DNA from: Selaginella moellendorffii
Lineage: Eukaryota > Streptophyta > Lycopodiopsida > Selaginellales > Selaginellaceae
Length of the DNA: 64,000 nt
Assembly (NCBI RefSeq): GCF_000143415.4
Contig: NW_003314277.1
Coordinates: 614,642 to 678,641 of the forward strand
Direction of reading: 5' to 3'
Shown here: positions 33,379 to 45,078 of the stretch, piece after piece
Layout: the number at the start of each line of letters is the position of its first letter
Position numbering within the stretch: the first letter of the stretch is position 1
Notes under the pieces: generated by a model
What the model was told of the DNA's origin: nothing
Database searches by the model: none
Seen by the model: only the letters and a program-made list of their open reading frames with translations
Position numbers and translations under genes: made by a program

Positions 33379-36300
33379 TCAGACTGTTATTTTTTGCCTC
33401 CAACGCCTATACAATAATCTTGGAATTTCATCACTCTCCACACTATCAGGATTTAAACCCAATAGTAATGCCATCTCTTCTCTAATACGTCCACGCTCAT
33501 GTTCAGTGGTCGAAGAACCCATCCGGTTGAGCAGATTATGGAGATGCGGATAGTGCTTGGCTAGACAATATACATGCCATAAATGATGACTGGTGTCTGT
33601 CCGATCAAATGGCTTCTGATATACCGTTCCATCTGCCATTTGGTTGATTTCTGCAGCCACCTCCTGGACTGGCCGGTTCTCTATCACCATCGCTTCAAGC
33701 CGTTTTGCAAGGTCCCCCAGAACATACGGTTTCTTCTCCCTAGTTTCCATACTGCAAGAGATGGGGTGCACTGCATATGTGTGCGTGTTCACTGCAGTTT
33801 TAATCGGCGAGTCATCGATGATGAGGATTTCACTTGACCTAGCAGTCCGATTCATCACTACAGCCTCTGCCTTGACGAAGATGGGCTTGCTACCCCTCAC
33901 ATGGACCATAGTCAAGCAATCCTCCTGCGTTAGGAGAAAGTCAAATGGTAATATTACTCGCGTCTGATCGTGCATCATCTGTAGCAACGTTAATGCATTG
34001 TGGCGCATCATGGATGTCCAAACTCCCAATTGCAAATTGAACCCTGCCCTCTGTTTTAAGTGTCGCATGGTCATTATTAGATCCCGCAGTTTCTCCCGTG
34101 TGATTAATGTGAATCTGTCTCTTTTGACCAACTTGCGACCGCAGGCTTTGGAGGGTGCAGTGACATTCGAGGACGAGCCACGCTCATGGGAGAAAAGGAC
34201 ACCGTTCAGATCAAAAACGATACAGTACTTTCGCCGTGACTCTGAAATGAAATGCGTCAGCATAAAAAATGGTATAAGTCAATTTTACCATCTACAATAT
34301 TAGCGAATGGTGCTCCCGATGGTCGTTCAGAGGGTTTTGGTCGAGGAAACGTGAAGGGCGGAAATACTCTCCTCTGCAATGTGGGGTCAATCGCATCCGA
34401 TGGCGTGTGGGCACATGCCATTTCAGCTGTAGACTCTGGTACAACTGGCTCAACAGTGGCATGGGGTGGTTCCGATGGCATGTGATCACACACCATTTCA
34501 GCTGGTGCCTCCGTTGGCAAAGTGGACATGACCGAACAGGCAGCAGGGGCGGTGTAGGGAGGTTCCAACGGCGCGTAGTCAGACGATTGGGCACACGTTG
34601 GAAATGAGGATACGACCGGCTCGGCGGCTGGGGCGGCCTCATGCGGGTCCAATGGCGCCTGGTCACCGTCAGTTGGATACGTGGACAAGATTGACTCAGT
34701 GGTATGGGCAGCATCAAGTGGAGCGTGGTCAGCTTGCTTGGCGTTGATATGGATAGTAGCCTCCACCAGCTCTGATGACTCTTGCAGGCAAGTAGAGTCC
34801 ACTGGCGGATCCATATGCATGTCCAAATATCTCCCTTCGATTGAGATGGTATCCTCCCGTGCTACTAAAAACAAACTCATTAGCACATTGAATCGACTAT
34901 ACTGTATTTACCATCAACTGCTATTGAGGAACTAGGACCGATATCACTTGGGCGCACTGCTGATTCTGAAGGATTGGACATACGTTTCGACCCTTGCTTG
35001 GCACTATCCTTCCTCGACACTAAAGGCTAAAGTTTGTATCTTAATTCAACTGAATAATCTCTACTTACCATTTCTTCTGCGACCTACATGGACAATGTTA
35101 GAAATGGTAAAAGGTTAGGAATGGATGTACTATTATTTACCTGATGGTTTGTCTTGTATGACCTTCCTCCGCTGCTCTTTGGCCACCTCAGGCTGGCCAT
35201 CGTCGTCATCATCGTCATCGTCGTTATTGTGATCGTCACCATTGTGAGGACCATCCAAGTCCTCTTCGTCCTCCTCTTCTTCATCCTCCTCTTCTTCGTC
35301 CTCCTCTTCTTTGTCCTCCTCTTCGTCCTTCTGCTCTTCCTGCTCATTATCTTTCTCTGGCTCCTCATCCCCCTCTTGCATTTCTTCCATAGGCTGCTCA
35401 GGCTGGATTGCTTGTTTTTCCAGGACCATCTTGGAAAAATCATCTGGCCGAGTCTCCATCTCAAAATACAAGACATCCATAGCCTGTTTTAGTGCGTGAC
35501 CTAGGACCGTATCCTCACCCGACTGTCTTAACATGGTTTCTGCACGTTCTTGCACCCTTCGAAGACGACGAGATGAGAAAAACGTGGCCCTGACTTGAAA
35601 AGCATCCCTCATCTATTGTACCTCTCCATTGAGATTGGGGAAGGGGAGTCCGCCATAGGAATCTGAGTCAGGAGGTGGTGACTAGCTGCTTTCACTCAGC
35701 CCTTGATCTGCAATGAATGGCATGAGCACACACGCCATAACCGCGAGGCATTACCTATCATCTTTTCGTTGCCCTTCTTCCTTTTCGAATCAAACGCCTC
35801 TGATCCCGACGACTGTCCAACGTGCTTTCGCTTTTTATGACCACTGTCAATTTGAGCTTGGCTGGTGCTTGCCTGTTTTGCCTTTGAAGAAGTGTCTCCT
35901 GCAAGGAATGGCATGAGACCACACGCCATTGCCAATATAATTTGTACCTCCTTTTCTCCTATTGCTTGTCTGTTTGTCCTTCTTCGACGTGCCACCAGTG
36001 CGCTTTTCAGTCCTCGTGTCTGAATAACACAACGATCTATAATCAAAATGGCGTGAGGCCTCACGTGACCTTACCTTGTGCAGGTTGTGAGCTCGGCCCA
36101 ACATGGGTATCTTCAATAGTAGCTGTTAATGCTGTTTCAGCATCTAGGGGTGGCCACGCTCCTGCATACAGAGCTTGTGAGATAACATTTAACCTTAAAG
36201 TGCGTACTCACCAGGTTCGTAGAGAAGATACTGTTTTTCTTTGGCAACTGTAATTATATGCTCCATTGAAGTCACCTCTTTAATGGAGTTTGTCACCGCA

Positions 36301-39010
36301 ACACACGGGACACCCTTGAGTAGTGCGGCTCGAAAGAATAGTCCGCCGTAGTTATACTCGACAACGCATTTGCCCTTGGAGTCGGAAGCAGGTGACCCAC
36401 CCGCTATTGCTTTGAAGACCCAGCTGAGCATTTCCCATGCTGCACCAGGAGCTTTCTTTGGATTCGAAAGCTCCATAGCCGTCTTCAGTTCCTCAGGCAC
36501 GGGTAAATTGACCTCCCTCAGATCAATTCGATCGGCTTTGTTGAACGAAGCTGGGAAGTCACTCCAGTCCCACTCTGCTGCAGGACCAATAACAAGGGCG
36601 AGTGTGAAGATGCGGACATTCGTCGGTATCTTCTTCTTAGCCATTATCCCATGGATCTCCCGCATCTCCTTGCCTTTCAACCGAGCCTTCACCTCGTTCA
36701 AGGCCTTCCAGAACTTGTGATAGGATTTGGAGTCATAGATCCTATAGTGGACTGAAGATTCCACCTCCGCAAGTCCCACCATTAAGTCAATGATGGAGCT
36801 GACTTCGTCTGCATGAGTGATCTCCTCGTTTGTGAAGTCCATCACACAAAAGATGTTCTTGACCTGCTCATCTCCGCGGGAAACGATGCTCCTCCACCTT
36901 TGATCCTCATCCGAATTCACATATACCCGGTAAGGTTCTCGATAGGCCTCTGCTGCGGGGTCGAGCTGTTTCTGAAGCCGGCGGTCGACATCCCTCTTAA
37001 TGAAATTTGGATACTGATCCAACTTCTCAGCTTTACTTTTCGTGGCATCCCGCAGCAGATCGATGAACTTGGGGGCCCCCTTCACGTACTCGTCGATGTC
37101 TTCATTTGACAAGTCCAGCTCTTCCATCATCTCTTGCGTGGTGTCGATGCTCACCCTCGCCACGGCCACTTGCTCGAAGATCCAATCCTTCAATAGCGCA
37201 CGAGCTCTCAGAGTCGTGCACAAGTCCTCGTATGTCACAATATGGCCGGGAGTCATTTTGGTCTTGTTGAAGACTACCTCACCACGTAGAAGAGCATTAG
37301 CCACTGTCAGAAGGTCGTCGTCGTCTAGAGACCGCGAGAAACGCAAGGCGTTAAGCTTCAAATCATTGGGCTTCCGGCCGTCCTCCACACCCATTGAGTT
37401 TAGCAACTCCCCGTCATGGTACCTCCTTAGCACATCTACCCATTTGTCAAAAACAACTTTTGTCGCGAGTAGAATGTTATGGATGCTGAGTGTGTCATTG
37501 ACCCCCAGTGTTTTCGAGAGAAGACTCGAGAATTCCTGCAATGGAAATGGCGTGAGGCCACATGCTATGCCACATGCAACGAGGCTTACCTGCCAGGCGC
37601 TAGTTGCTAGTGCACGTCCTTGTCCTGGTTTTTGTGGCTTTTTCAGTTGAACCCAGAGCTTCCGTGTTCGTGCCAATGTCTCGTGCAGACCCGATTTGTA
37701 GCACGTTTCTTGCTTGACATTCTGTGCGTGGGAGATGTATATGATAGATCGGAGGGGCGAGTTGCCTTTTATCAGGCGGACAACTCTTGTCTTGAAGACT
37801 TTCTTCACCTCCTCGCCCACCATAATATCCACAACTATCTGTTGCATCGCCAAGCTAGAATGCTGCCCGGAGACGGCATAGAACCGGATGTTCTGATCGT
37901 CCAACACCTTCCTATTGATCAAGTCTGGAAACCTCGTCTCACCCTTCATTGTTCGGTAGTAGGGGATCACGTCTGCGATGTCGGGTGTTACTGGACTTGC
38001 CAGCATCTTCTGCTTCAGTTTCTCCACCCACTCATCAGATACTAGCCTGTGGTTGTATTTGCTTTGGATCTCGATACGGCTCACGTCGATTGTATATACT
38101 TTGTTGGAATAGTAACAAGTACTATTATCTGCAACGATTTTTGCTGCCTCTTCTTGCTCTTTCTGCTCTTTGCGGCTCTTCTTTTTGGTGGGTGTAGTGT
38201 TCGAACCCGAGGCAATGGCATCACCGAGTAGCTTCTTTTTTGGAGCAGCAGAGTCGGACGTCGGCTTGAGCTTGACCACCCTTTTCTGCTTCGGGGTAGT
38301 TTCCAGATCGACCCCCTTCCCCTTCGCTTCGCAAACTGGAGGCACTCTCAACGGCTCAATGTTGGAATATAGTTTTTGAACATCGCCGTAGGTGAGGTCC
38401 GTGGATTCCATGTGATCTTCATAGACCCGCAGCGTCTTTGAAATTATGGGCCTCCTGGACAACTTCTCCCTAGCTCCCTCTAGGAATTCCTCATAGCCGC
38501 TGCCCCCCTCCGGGAAGCCACTAGGATGTGCAAGGTGGATCTTGAAGGCGGACGCTGTCTCTACCACAAGTGCCAGTCCATATTCTTGCATGGAACTGCA
38601 TGGAGTGTCTGTCACTTGGATGAGGATCCCCATGCATTCTTTTCTCCCACCATCTGTGTTGTACAGCATCAGATCCTCGCCTTCCATCCCAAAAGTCCAA
38701 CTGGTGAGCTCCTCCCCCTTCTCTGCATCCACATTGACAGTGGCTGGAAGAAGAACGCAATTCCTCGCCTGTTCAGAAATGCACAACAATTAGAGCTGAC
38801 AGATGAAAAGCTAGCAACTGGAAATAACGTGAGGCCACACGCCATTCACCACTGCATCAGATGTCTTGAGGCTGCATCCTAAGATGGCGTGAGGCTACAC
38901 GCCATCTGTAACCGGACTGCACTCGAGAGCCCAATCGGTGCATGCCAATGTTGCTACTGAATGGCATGTGGCCTCATGCCATTTTCTACTTCGTCAAAAA
39001 GACTTACCAT
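33379..39010 (-). CDS. ParB-like domain plus FCP1/HAD phosphatase-like fusion protein, multi-exon
   Basis: Model on the minus strand: ATG 39010-39008 as the last codon of a leader exon; exons 38768-37590, 37535-36212, 36161-36075, 36019-35948, 35898-35755, 35707-35141, 35083-35069, 35019-34912, 34861-34289, 34241-33379. All introns are GT..AG and 47-57 bp except the first (239 bp). Phases agree across every junction, giving 1644 codons with two in-frame TAGs (35682-35684, 35613-35615). About residues 225-340 resemble ParB/sulfiredoxin folds: VSRIEIQSKYNHRLVSDEWV and AVSGQHSSLAMQQ, the counterpart of the G-x-H/R-R nucleotide-binding loop. About 1050-1110 are an Asp/Glu run; 1170-1350 hold degenerate repeats (DxAPLxP). 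Residues about 1365-1560 are FCP1/HAD-like: VFDLNGVLFS (motif I, second Asp is Asn) and IIDDSPIKTAVN (motif III). Function unknown; a nuclear, element-encoded role is inferred. Confidence 0.65.
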
Positions 39011-39440
39011 TTGAAGCCGAATGGAGGCCGTGACAATCGAGGCCGGACTCGCTGGCGAATGTGCACTGTGTGTGCAGCGGATCGTAGCAGCAAGGCTACT
39101 CTGCCACTTACAGTTGGAGAGTGGCGCTGAAATCTCCCGGGACGCCAAGTGGGCTGCGTGTGGGTGGCGGAGTGGGCGGCGGAGTTGGCGGCGAAGTTAC
39201 AAACTGGGTGTGTCTTGAAGTGGACGCTGATGCACACGAGCGCGATGCGAGCGCGAGTGTGATGCAAGCGCGAGTGGACGCCGATGCACACGAGAAACCT
39301 GTAGAGAAGTGAGCGTGATCGCGAGTGGGAGCACGATGCGAGCGGGAGCGCGAGTGTGCGAGCGCGAGTACAAAGCAAAATGCAAAACCTAACCTCACAC
39401 GCGCGAAATGTCACAACGGTTGGTAATCCCGCCACGTCAT
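39011..39440 (-). promoter_or_regulatory. Leader exon of the ParB-HAD gene with GCGCGAG repeats
   Basis: The exon ends CTTCAAATG at a strong donor (GTAAGT, 39007). Upstream, 39190-39380 is made of short GC-rich repeats (GAGCGCGAGTGTG, GATGCACACGAG). A 143-codon open stretch crosses it in frame but is Arg/His/Ser-rich and repeat-driven, so I do not call it coding. The promoter should lie just beyond 39440. Confidence 0.4.
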
Positions 39441-41339
39441 CATTCCTCGGACTTGGGCGCCACCATTAATTTCTGGATTGCCGTGCGCATGCAAGCACGC
39501 AAAATCCAAAAGAAATCCGCAACGTCATCATTCCTCGGACTGCATGCACGCGAAATCCAAAAGAAAGATCATGATTGGGATATCATTTAATACCCTCGCT
39601 ATATTTATACCATGCATGATTGGATATTCCAAAGCATCTTGTATTTCCAAAAATGGCAGATGTTCAGCTAAATAAAGAAATTCTATCTGTTTCTATTTTT
39701 CTCTCAAATCAATATTATAGCGTGTGGGCTCATGCAATTTTGAACCAAAGAAACCCAAAAAACGTTGGACCCAAAATATTTTGAAAAAACCCAAAAAACC
39801 CTAAACATTTTAAACCCAAAAATCCAGGCGTCCTGTGGCGTTATTCCTTCAATGGCGTGTGGGCGCATGCCATTTTCAGGGCCAAATGCTGAATGGAGAA
39901 AAATTCCCTTTCAGTGCAAATGCTGCAAGAGGCAGATGCCGAGCACAAAGGACTGTAACTACCTCACATGACACAGATAAACTTTTCTCTATTTGGCAAA
40001 GATAAACTTTATAGCGTGTGGGCTCATGCAATTTTGAACCCAAGAAATGCACCAAAAAATTCTCGGCGTCATCTGGCATTATCTCTTGAATGGCGTGGGG
40101 CCGCATGCCATTTTCAGGGGCACATAGGAGTATATTCCTAGGATATTCTGACACGCGCGAGATTTTTTTGAGTTTTCAGGAGATCCAACCGTTAGATCGC
40201 AACTAGATTTTACAGAATGGTATACAATGTCTTTCTTGATGACCCTGCAAAGAAGCATCTCGATCGGACACCACATGAGACCACACGAGCCTTACAATGT
40301 TTCAGGGGCATTTGCCATAGATCCGACCGTTATTTTGCTCCAAGATTTTACAGTTTGGTGTGCATTGACCTTTCCATCGACACTGCAAAGGGATATCACA
40401 ATCAGATGCGGGATCACAAGAAACTAACTTCACTAACTCTGGTTTCACCAAGATCTACGTAAGGAGTTATGAAATGAAAGGACCCTCTCTATTGAAATGT
40501 GTTTATGGTCCTAGGGGCATTGTGACATATCAAAGGATTTTGCATCAAGTTCTGTATTTGCATGTTTATCAAGCTATTGAATTGCTAAACCCTAAACCCT
40601 AAACCCTAAACCCTAAACATGTGGCAAATGCTGCGTGAAGAAAGATGCCCTTTCTGGGCAAATGCTGTAAGAGGCAGATGCCGAGCAGATGTATCTCAGG
40701 CTAGCGAAGGGGACAAACGAAAGCTAGCTATAAACATGACGGGATGCAAATAGATTACTAGGCTGGTCCTGCAAAAATCAAAAACCATAATTGAAAACAT
40801 TGAAAATGCAAAAAGAAAGGTTTATAATATTTTTGAATTTTAGACAACCAAAGGAATGTAAGTAGGGCATGTGTTTGTAAGTTTAAAAATGCCTCAACCA
40901 CTTAAATTCCCAAGTAAATAAAGCTGTTTCTATTTTTGGTACAGGTAAACTTTATAGCGTGTGGGCTCATGCAATTTTGAACCCAAAAATGCACCAAAAA
41001 ATGCTCGACTAGCATTATTCTTTGAATGGCGTGTGGCCTTATGTCGAGCATTATTCTTTGAATGGCGTGTGGCCTTATATTGCCATAAATGGACGTACAC
41101 ACACAGCATAATTATTCCTTTACACGGCGAATAATCTTGGCGCGGATCGCTGACATGGCATGGCAAAGTTCGAATCACTGACATGGCACAGCTGGATTGA
41201 GGCAAGGACATGATGTGACAAAGTTCAACCTCCGACAGCAAAGTCTAGAAGCTACTCAGTTTGAAATTTGTCAGAGGAATCATAAGATCTGGTTTGTCAG
41301 AGGATTTGATGTGACGTTCAAGCGTGTGTTATTTTTGAA
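39441..41339. repeat. Intergenic region between divergent genes, built of repeated units
   Basis: ATAGCGTGTGGGCTCATGCA followed by ATTTTGAACC occurs at about 39719, 40013 and 40955; each is followed within about 130 bp by a palindrome copy. A second unit (GCAAATGCTG.AAGAGGCAGATGCCGAGCA) occurs at about 39919 and 40658. The rest is AT-rich with no gene. This is where both promoters must lie. Confidence 0.65.
40586..40618. repeat. Interstitial telomere repeat (CCCTAAA)n
   Basis: Four and a half units of CCCTAAA, the Arabidopsis-type plant telomere repeat. Shorter tracts at 17295-17312. Too short for a chromosome end; probably a repair scar or a promoter telo-box. Confidence 0.9.
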
Positions 41340-41637
41340 TTCTCGAACTCATTCCTAGGTCTATCATTTTTGTGCGCCGTGTTCTTGGTTCCGCTGAGCA
41401 CAGTGAGCGCTGCTTGTGTAAGCAGCGTTGTGGGCTGTGGTTTATGCGTCTACGAGCGGTTGCGGCATTGTGAGCGCCATTGCGAGCGGCAGTTTATGCG
41501 AGTGGCAGTTTGTGCGAGCGGCGCTACGAGCAGTTGCGGTGTTGCGAGCGGCGCTACGAGTAGTTGCGGTGTTGCGAGCGGCACTGTCTTTGGTGTGGCT
41601 ACCGCTTCCTCTTGATATTCAGCACTTGTGCTTCCTG
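41340..41637 (+). promoter_or_regulatory. Leader exon of the DDE gene with GCGAGCGGC repeats
   Basis: GC-rich short tandem repeats (GCGGTGTTGCGAGCGGCGCTACGAG, given here as units of about 28 bp) at 41450-41585, then CTTCCTG and donor GTATGT at 41638. The intron to 41947 holds three palindrome copies. This mirrors the leader exon of the leftward gene. Confidence 0.4.
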
Positions 41638-41948
41638 GTATGTTCACCATGGAATGGCTTAGGACCACATTTAGAAATGGCATGAGGCCACATGCCATCT
41701 TGGGCCCTTGCAATTTCATGGCTAGCGTATTGTCATGTATGTTTTTACTTGCCTGCAGCTGTGTGTATATCAAGATGGCATGAGGCCTCATGCCAATTTT
41801 GTGAATGCGAAATTTCACGTGGGTGTCAATAGCATGTTTGAATAATGGCATGTGGCCTCATGCTATTGAGGTTGTTTGGTATGTTATGATTTAGGCCATT
41901 CTCCAATCATTTTTTGTATGGTCTTAACTTCTTTTCTGCACTTTCAGA

Positions 41949-44900
41949 ATGGCCTTCAGGGTTGGGGAAAAGGTTTACATTTTGAATGGTGGGAAGAGAG
42001 TTGCAAAAGGGACCCTTGTGTCTATGGATCGGAACTTTGTTATACACTGTCAAAGGCTTGGGGAAGGCAATGCTGCTGTATCAGTAGAGACTGTCTTCGA
42101 TGGGAATGTGGTCGCTATTGAACGAGGAGAGATGGTCGTCGGGGTAAATGTTGTTGTTGCCTTGAAAAATCTTCAGAAGAAAGCAGATGTTGGGGACAGC
42201 GCAAGTGCGACGCATGTTCCCTCCATGGATCTTAAGAACCGTGCTACATGGATTCAGGCGAAGGTGTTTCTAAACAACCCCGAGGGGGAGGTGGTAGCTG
42301 AGGGCTTAGCCACAGTTGTCGATCCAAGAGATGCGGTTGCTAATCAAGAATTGGGCTGGGATGATATTAGAGTTGCGATTTTAGAGGTTGTTGACACAGA
42401 AGAAAACAGTCTGACTATTGGAAGCATTGTGCGGTGGAAATTGAGGCACTTAGTGTTTGAGAATGTGAAGGATTCACAATCAAACACCACTACAATTAAT
42501 GACAGAACATCTCTTCATGGGAAAAGAAAGTACACCTTCCTAAAGCGCAGCCAAAGGGATCTGAGCAACGAACCGAAAAGGCAGAAAATGGCGATGGAGG
42601 TTCAAATGGTCTCGACAGTTGCTTGTTGCAAGAGGAGGTGCTGTCAACATGCTATTGAAGAGGAGAGAGCAAGATACAAGACATTGTCTTGGAAGGCAGC
42701 TCGCAATTTTGTGTATGAGGCATTACGGTCATCTGTTGATGCTTCAGAACATCAGGTGGGGGGCATGGTCTTCCAGAGGGGTTTGGTCTGCATGAAGGCA
42801 TGGAGAATCATTTATGGAGTCCCTCGAACCACATTCTACAGAATCAAAACTGAGTTCGAGGAACAAAGGGTTCAATAGGCAGTCCATGGGAACGACGGTA
42901 CTCACAAAACCAGGGGTCATGTTGTATATGGAGAGGCAATCTTCAAGAGGTTTGTCGAGACATGTAGCGAGCAGCAACCACATAAAACCCGGCTCTTGGA
43001 AGATGGAACACGAGACACCCAACGAGTTCTCCCTTCCATGTATACCAAGGGGGCCATATTGGAAGATGTGAATCGGGAACTCCAGAGTAATGGCTACAGG
43101 AAGCTGAGCCAATCTAGATTTAGTAGATTGTGGAGCAACAGGTTCAGGGATGTGAGTATAGGAAAGTACTCCAGCTTTTCAAAGTGTGACGAGTGCACTG
43201 CTATCAAAATGGCTTTGTCGAAGAATTCTTGCAGCGCTCAAGAGCGAGAGACGTTGGTTAGAAGGCGGCTCGACCACAACATCGAGCAGAGAAGCTGCAG
43301 GACTGCATATTATCATAACAGGATTCTCTCCATAGAGAGACCTGACTCTTACCTCTGCATCATCCACGACAAAATGGACCAGAAAAAGACGTGCTTACCT
43401 CGACTCAATCCTGCCCCCAAGGCAATCTCTTCATCCATGCAGCTGCCTGTGTCTCTGTTTGGCATAATCGCTCATGGGCATGGTGCCCAGAACTATGGGA
43501 ACTTCTTTGTACCTCTATGGGGTGGCGGGGGTGCAAACATGATGATTGCATCCCTAGCAAAACACTTAAGGTCTCTGCAAAGTGCGCAGACTGAGCTGAA
43601 CGGCCAACCCTTGCATAAGGCCCTTGTCGATCGAACCCCATACAGGGTTCAGCTGGAGGAGGAGCAAAGGCTTGCAGTATCGCGTGGGGCCCCATGCCAT
43701 CCCAGTGAATATGTTGGCCATCAGATTGTAGGGTTATCACGTGAGGCCTCATGCCATTCCGACGAGGCTGGTCGCCCGGTGAATGCACAGCCTCATCCAA
43801 ACGAAGCAGAATCTCAAGGAAGTTCTTGCGGCCGATGTGGCCTTCCACCCCATCTTCTGCTCCAAACAGACAATGCTGGCAGTGAGAACAAAAACATGTA
43901 CGTCTTCGCGTACTTGGCGATGCTTGTTGCCAAAGGCATATTTGAAACGGTTACACTTGGCTTTCTCATGGTTGGGCACACTCATGAAGACGTCGATGCC
44001 ATGTTCAGTCACCTGGCAGAGTCCCTCCGGCGATCCAATGTCCTCACCCTCCCACAACTCTACGATGAATTCCAAAATTGCATCAAAGGCACTGTTGAAG
44101 CTGCACTTCTGACAGAGGTTCCAGACTTTAAGGGGTTTGTAAGAGGCTACATCAGGGATGGATCCAAAACGCTGATTGGCCACTCCAAGCCTCTTCAGTT
44201 TCATTTCAGCATGTGTGACGGTGCTCCAGTGATGAGGTACAAGATGAGAGAATGGGACACAGTGTGGCTGCCAGTGGACGGCATTGAACTCTTCAAGAGA
44301 GATCCCATAACTGGGGAACCTATGATTCCTCAGGGTTCCCCACGGCCGATGCACCCGGATGGACTCAAAGACCAGGAAAGTATAGTGGCCGGGATTAGAC
44401 AGCATATTGCCTTCTGGAAGAGGGGGTTGGTGTTTGGTGGAGAATCCTATTTTCAGAGGTGCAAGCCTTTGCTCGAATACTGGGAGAAGATTATATCTGC
44501 TATCCAAAATGGGCCGGTTATATATGAAGAATTGGAAGAGTCCTTTTGGCCAGAACCCAGAGCACCAGATAGTAGCGGAACAATGTCCTCTGGAAATGCA
44601 GTGACAGATAACGATGTTGAGGATCACTATTGTGGGCCGAGGAACAAGAAGCCGGATTCAGCATTCAATCCAGTACAGGTCTGCAAAGGAATGGTCGTGC
44701 TTGTCAGACCCAGTAATAAAAAACAAATGATATGGGTGGGGCGCTGCATCACTGATGCAGAGGAGGACGCGGAAACTAACTCCTTCAATGTAACTGTGGA
44801 GTGGTTCAAGCCAAGTTCCGGATATACGAACGATTGCCTAGAAAAGAGATGGGTGCTGAATCCAAGGGATCCCAGCATGAGCATATCGGTGGATAATGTT

Positions 44901-45078
44901 GTGCATGGTTGGATGCGGAAGCAGAGTGCCACCATCACCTTGCCAGACCATGCAAGAGATGCAGCAAGAGCATTCATAACCCGGGTTCAAGGTGAGATTC
45001 ATTAATATTCCTTTACTAAGTTTCTAATGTATTTTATTTCAAGGTGAACAATCCGAATCTGAATCAGAGGAGGCGTGA
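41949..45078 (+). CDS. Large RNase-H-like DDE/D transposase-like protein, about 1025 codons
   Basis: ATG at 41949 directly after acceptor TTTCAG (41947). One long exon to 44991, intron 44992-45043 (52 bp), last exon 45044-45078 ending QSESESEEA. One in-frame TAG at 42876-42878 interrupts it. Residues about 1-170 hold two related modules (VYILNGGKRVAKGTLVSMD and VFLNNPEGEVVAEGLATVVD). A Cys/Lys-rich linker follows at 215-245. The core has LCIIHDKMDQKKTCLP (about 473), LLLQTDNAGSENKNMYVFAY (about 640) and GHTHEDVDAMFSHLAESLRR (about 678), an Asp-Asp-Asp/Glu layout of RNase-H-fold transposases; the layout resembles the DUF7869-type proteins. Residues 577-620 include text from two palindrome copies in frame. 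A transposase or its domesticated descendant is the likely role. Confidence 0.65.

Noticed and set aside
35154-35499. Leu/Phe-rich frame opposite the acidic exon
   Set aside because: It is the antisense of Glu/Asp codon runs (GAG/GAA read as CTC/TTC); no independent support.
39004-39435. 143-codon Arg/His/Ser-rich frame in the leader exon of the ParB-HAD gene
   Set aside because: Made of short GC-rich repeats open in several frames, and it runs through the donor site; better explained as untranslated leader.
42876-42878. TAG as proof of stop-codon reassignment or programmed read-through
   Set aside because: The other genes here use TAG as a normal end (for example 45972), so point mutation or sequence error is the simpler reading.
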